A DNA stretch of 6,444 nt, taken from the NCBI GenBank assembly GCA_963977125.1, contig CAXBNJ010000018.1, positions 1-6,444 of the forward strand. The letters run 5' to 3'. Shown one piece after another: positions 4,159 through 6,444 of this stretch. The stretch comes from UBA2705 sp963977125. GTDB taxonomy: Bacteria; Pseudomonadota; Alphaproteobacteria; Micavibrionales; Micavibrionaceae. Made by a program: the position numbers and the translations under genes. The notes below the pieces were generated by a model that was given only the letters and a program-made list of their open reading frames with translations, was not told where the DNA came from and made no database searches. Every line of letters begins with the position of its first letter. The first letter of the stretch is position 1.

Positions 4159-6429
4159 TTACCCAATATCAATAGTCTCAATAAAACTGGCCATAACACG
4201 TTTCGTCTGACCATCATCAAATAATATATCAAGTTTTTGACCGTCAATATATATGATTTCGCCTTCACCAAAGCTTCGATGCACAACCCTTTGCCCGCGT
4301 TGATAAGAGGGCAGGTTCGCTTTACGGGCGGCGGCTAAGCCGCTCTGGGTTGGGGCGCTATTGGTGGCGCTACGGCGACGCGCATAAACATTGCCGCCAT
4401 AACTGCTGCTTGTTGAGGCGCTATAGCTAGAACCTTCGCCTGAGCTATCCCAATGTGAACTGCGCTGTGGCTTACCAAAACCCATATCAGATTCACTGGT
4501 CGTGCTGTCTTCGGGCAGTTCACTGACAAAACGTGAGGGGATTGAGTTGACTGTCCGGCCATACATGTGGCGGTTCGCAACGTAAGAAATAAAGGCACGT
4601 TGGCGCGCGCGGGTTAGACCGACATAGGCCAAGCGGCGTTCTTCTTCCAGGCCTTTTAATCCCGTTTCATCCATTGAGCGCTGAGAAGGAAACAAGCCTT
4701 CTTCCCACCCCGGTAAAAAGACATTATTATATTCAAGGCCTTTCGCGCCATGCAGCGTAATCAAAGTGACAGCATCACTGCCATTACCTTTTTCACGATT
4801 TTCAAGAACAAGGGCAACATGTTCTAAAAACTCTTCAAGACTGTCATATTCTTCCATCCCAGCGACAAGCTCTTTAAGGTTTTCTAGGCGACCGGGCGCT
4901 TCAGGCGTTTTGTCGGCTTTTAGCATCGCATTATAGCCTGACTCTTCCAAAATCATGGCGCAGAGCTCATGGTGCGATGTGCTTGGAATTAGGTCACGCC
5001 ATGTTGAAAACTTACCGATAAGCTCATATAAAGTGGTTTTTACTTTAGGGCGTAATTCATCGCTTTCGCATAAATCTGTAATGGCTTGAAATAGGCTGAT
5101 CCCCACGCCGCGTGCATGGGTATAGAGCATTTCAATCGTTGCTTTACCAATACCGCGTTTCGGGGCGTTGATAATGCGCTCAAGCGCTAAGTCGTCGTTA
5201 GGCTGTGCGGTTACGCGCAAATAGGCCAAAGCGTCACGTATCTCTGCGCGCTCATAAAAACGTGGACCGCCAATAACGCGATAATTAATGCCAAGTGCGA
5301 TTAGGCGTTCTTCAAAATTACGCATTTGAAACCCTGTACGCACCAAAATAGCCATGGTGTTAAGGGCGTCACCCTTACGCTGCAAGTCTTCAATTTTCTC
5401 ACCGACCCAACGCGCTTCGGCATAGCCATCCCATAAACCGCAAGCCACAACTTTTTCGCCAGAGCCACCCTCGCTCCAGAGGGTTTTACCAAGGCGGTTT
5501 TGGTTGTTGTCGATAACAGCAGACGCTGCCGCCAATATATGCCCTGTTGAGCGATAATTTTGTTCAAGCCGAACAATCTTTGCGCCGGGGAAGTCTTGCC
5601 CGAATTTTAAAATATTGCCAACTTCAGCGCCGCGCCAGCCATAGATAGATTGATCATCATCACCAACGCAGCAAATATTTGTATTGCCCTGCGCCAATAA
5701 ACGCAGCCATAAATATTGCGCGACATTTGTATCTTGATATTCATCAACCATGATATAGCGGAATTGACGATTATATTCGGCCAATACATCATTATGGGCG
5801 GAATCTTTAAAGATGGTAATCATATGCAGGATTAAATCGCCAAAATCACAGGCGTTTATTTCAATCAAGCGTTTTTGATATTGGCGGTAAATTTGAATAA
5901 GCCGACCATCAGCAAACTCAGCCGCATCACCAACGGAGACTTGATCGGGCGTTAGGGCTTGGTCTTTCCAGCGGCCAATAATCGCGCAAGCGGCTTTAGG
6001 AACCCATTTTTTAATATCAATATTCTGGGTCATCATTAATTGTTTAATCAAGCGGATTTGATCATCTTGATCAATGATAGAGAAGTTGCTTGATAACCCA
6101 ACGATATCCGCGTGACGTCTAAGCATCCGCGCATTTAGCGCATGAAAGGTTCCAAGCCACCAACCATCTACGGCTACGCCGCCAAGCATGATGGATACGC
6201 GCTCGCGCATTTCTTGGGCGGCTTTATTGGTAAAGGTGACGGCGAGTATCTCACCAGGGAAGGCAACGCCACTATCAAGGATATAGGCTAGGCGCGTTGT
6301 TAATACGCGGGTTTTCCCTGTGCCTGCGCCCGCAAGGACAAGAACAGCGCCGTCAACAGCAGAGACAGCTTCACGCTGAACTGGGTTAAGGCCATCTAAA
6401 TATGAATATGTTTGGGATTGTGCATGCAT
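4159..6429 (-). CDS. uvrD: UvrD/PcrA-type superfamily 1A DNA helicase
   Basis: This is a 3'-5' ATP-dependent DNA helicase acting in nucleotide-excision and mismatch repair and in clearing stalled forks. The 756 residues carry every SF1A motif in order: Q motif LNPVQREAV (14-22), Walker A AGAGTGKT (33-40), Ia VTFTNKAAQEM (64-74), and II VDEYQDTN (228-235). Then come III GDDDQSIYGWRGA (256-268), IV LEQNYRST (288-295), V TLHGAKGLEY (558-567) and VI EEERRLAYVGLTRAR (595-609). A Ser-rich, probably disordered linker (about 640-700) leads to a C-terminal Tudor-like domain (about 708-752, VVHRSFGEGEI), the part that binds RNA polymerase in PcrA/UvrD. The ATG at 6429 gives 13 residues before the Q motif, close to the usual length. 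No good ribosome binding site is visible, and the frame stays open through the remaining five codons to the window edge, so a start further upstream cannot be excluded. UvrD and PcrA cannot be told apart by sequence alone here. Confidence 0.96.
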   Translation of the reverse strand: MHAQSQTYSYLDGLNPVQREAVSAVDGAVLVLAGAGTGKTRVLTTRLAYILDSGVAFPGEILAVTFTNKAAQEMRERVSIMLGGVAVDGWWLGTFHALNARMLRRHADIVGLSSNFSIIDQDDQIRLIKQLMMTQNIDIKKWVPKAACAIIGRWKDQALTPDQVSVGDAAEFADGRLIQIYRQYQKRLIEINACDFGDLILHMITIFKDSAHNDVLAEYNRQFRYIMVDEYQDTNVAQYLWLRLLAQGNTNICCVGDDDQSIYGWRGAEVGNILKFGQDFPGAKIVRLEQNYRSTGHILAAASAVIDNNQNRLGKTLWSEGGSGEKVVACGLWDGYAEARWVGEKIEDLQRKGDALNTMAILVRTGFQMRNFEERLIALGINYRVIGGPRFYERAEIRDALAYLRVTAQPNDDLALERIINAPKRGIGKATIEMLYTHARGVGISLFQAITDLCESDELRPKVKTTLYELIGKFSTWRDLIPSTSHHELCAMILEESGYNAMLKADKTPEAPGRLENLKELVAGMEEYDSLEEFLEHVALVLENREKGNGSDAVTLITLHGAKGLEYNNVFLPGWEEGLFPSQRSMDETGLKGLEEERRLAYVGLTRARQRAFISYVANRHMYGRTVNSIPSRFVSELPEDSTTSESDMGFGKPQRSSHWDSSGEGSSYSASTSSSYGGNVYARRRSATNSAPTQSGLAAARKANLPSYQRGQRVVHRSFGEGEIIYIDGQKLDILFDDGQTKRVMASFIETIDIG

Positions 6430-6444
6430 GCGCTCAAAAATAAA

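Overview
The window looks like ordinary chromosome from a Gram-negative bacterium, most likely an alphaproteobacterium with moderate-to-low GC. The reasons are a SurA-type periplasmic chaperone, a rsmA/ksgA gene next to surA, a homologue of the mitochondrial complex I accessory subunit NDUFA9 (common in alphaproteobacteria), and a UvrD/PcrA helicase. No species can be named. No transposase, integrase, phage gene, CRISPR array, tRNA or rRNA is visible.

Layout. Most of the window (584-6429) is one leftward, minus-strand gene series. In order of transcription it is uvrD/pcrA, an NDUFA9-like NAD(P)-binding protein, a single-parvulin SurA, rsmA, and a 188-residue three-helix membrane protein resembling the Pycsar effector (PycTM/DUF5706) family. 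uvrD and the NDUFA9-like gene are 30 bp apart. surA and rsmA overlap by four bases (ATGA). The membrane protein starts 47 bp after rsmA. A 154-bp gap with a possible promoter separates the NDUFA9-like gene from surA, so there may be two transcription units.

At the left, bases 55 to 1 on the minus strand encode the first 18 residues of elongation factor Tu (tuf), cut by the window edge. Between tuf and the leftward series is a compact, divergently transcribed unit on the plus strand. It has a sigma70-like promoter (252-278), a strong AGGAG ribosome binding site, a 74-residue soluble protein of unknown function, and a strong hairpin terminator (576-607). The stem of that terminator runs through the last codons of the convergent membrane-protein gene.

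How the genes fit together. uvrD (DNA repair), rsmA (ribosome maturation), surA (outer-membrane protein folding), the NDUFA9-like gene (respiratory complex assembly or stability) and tuf (translation) are housekeeping genes. The two elements outside that pattern are the PycTM-like protein, which has no nucleotide cyclase beside it here, and the orphan 74-residue protein. They are the best candidates for undescribed biology, but nothing in the sequence proves that they form a system.
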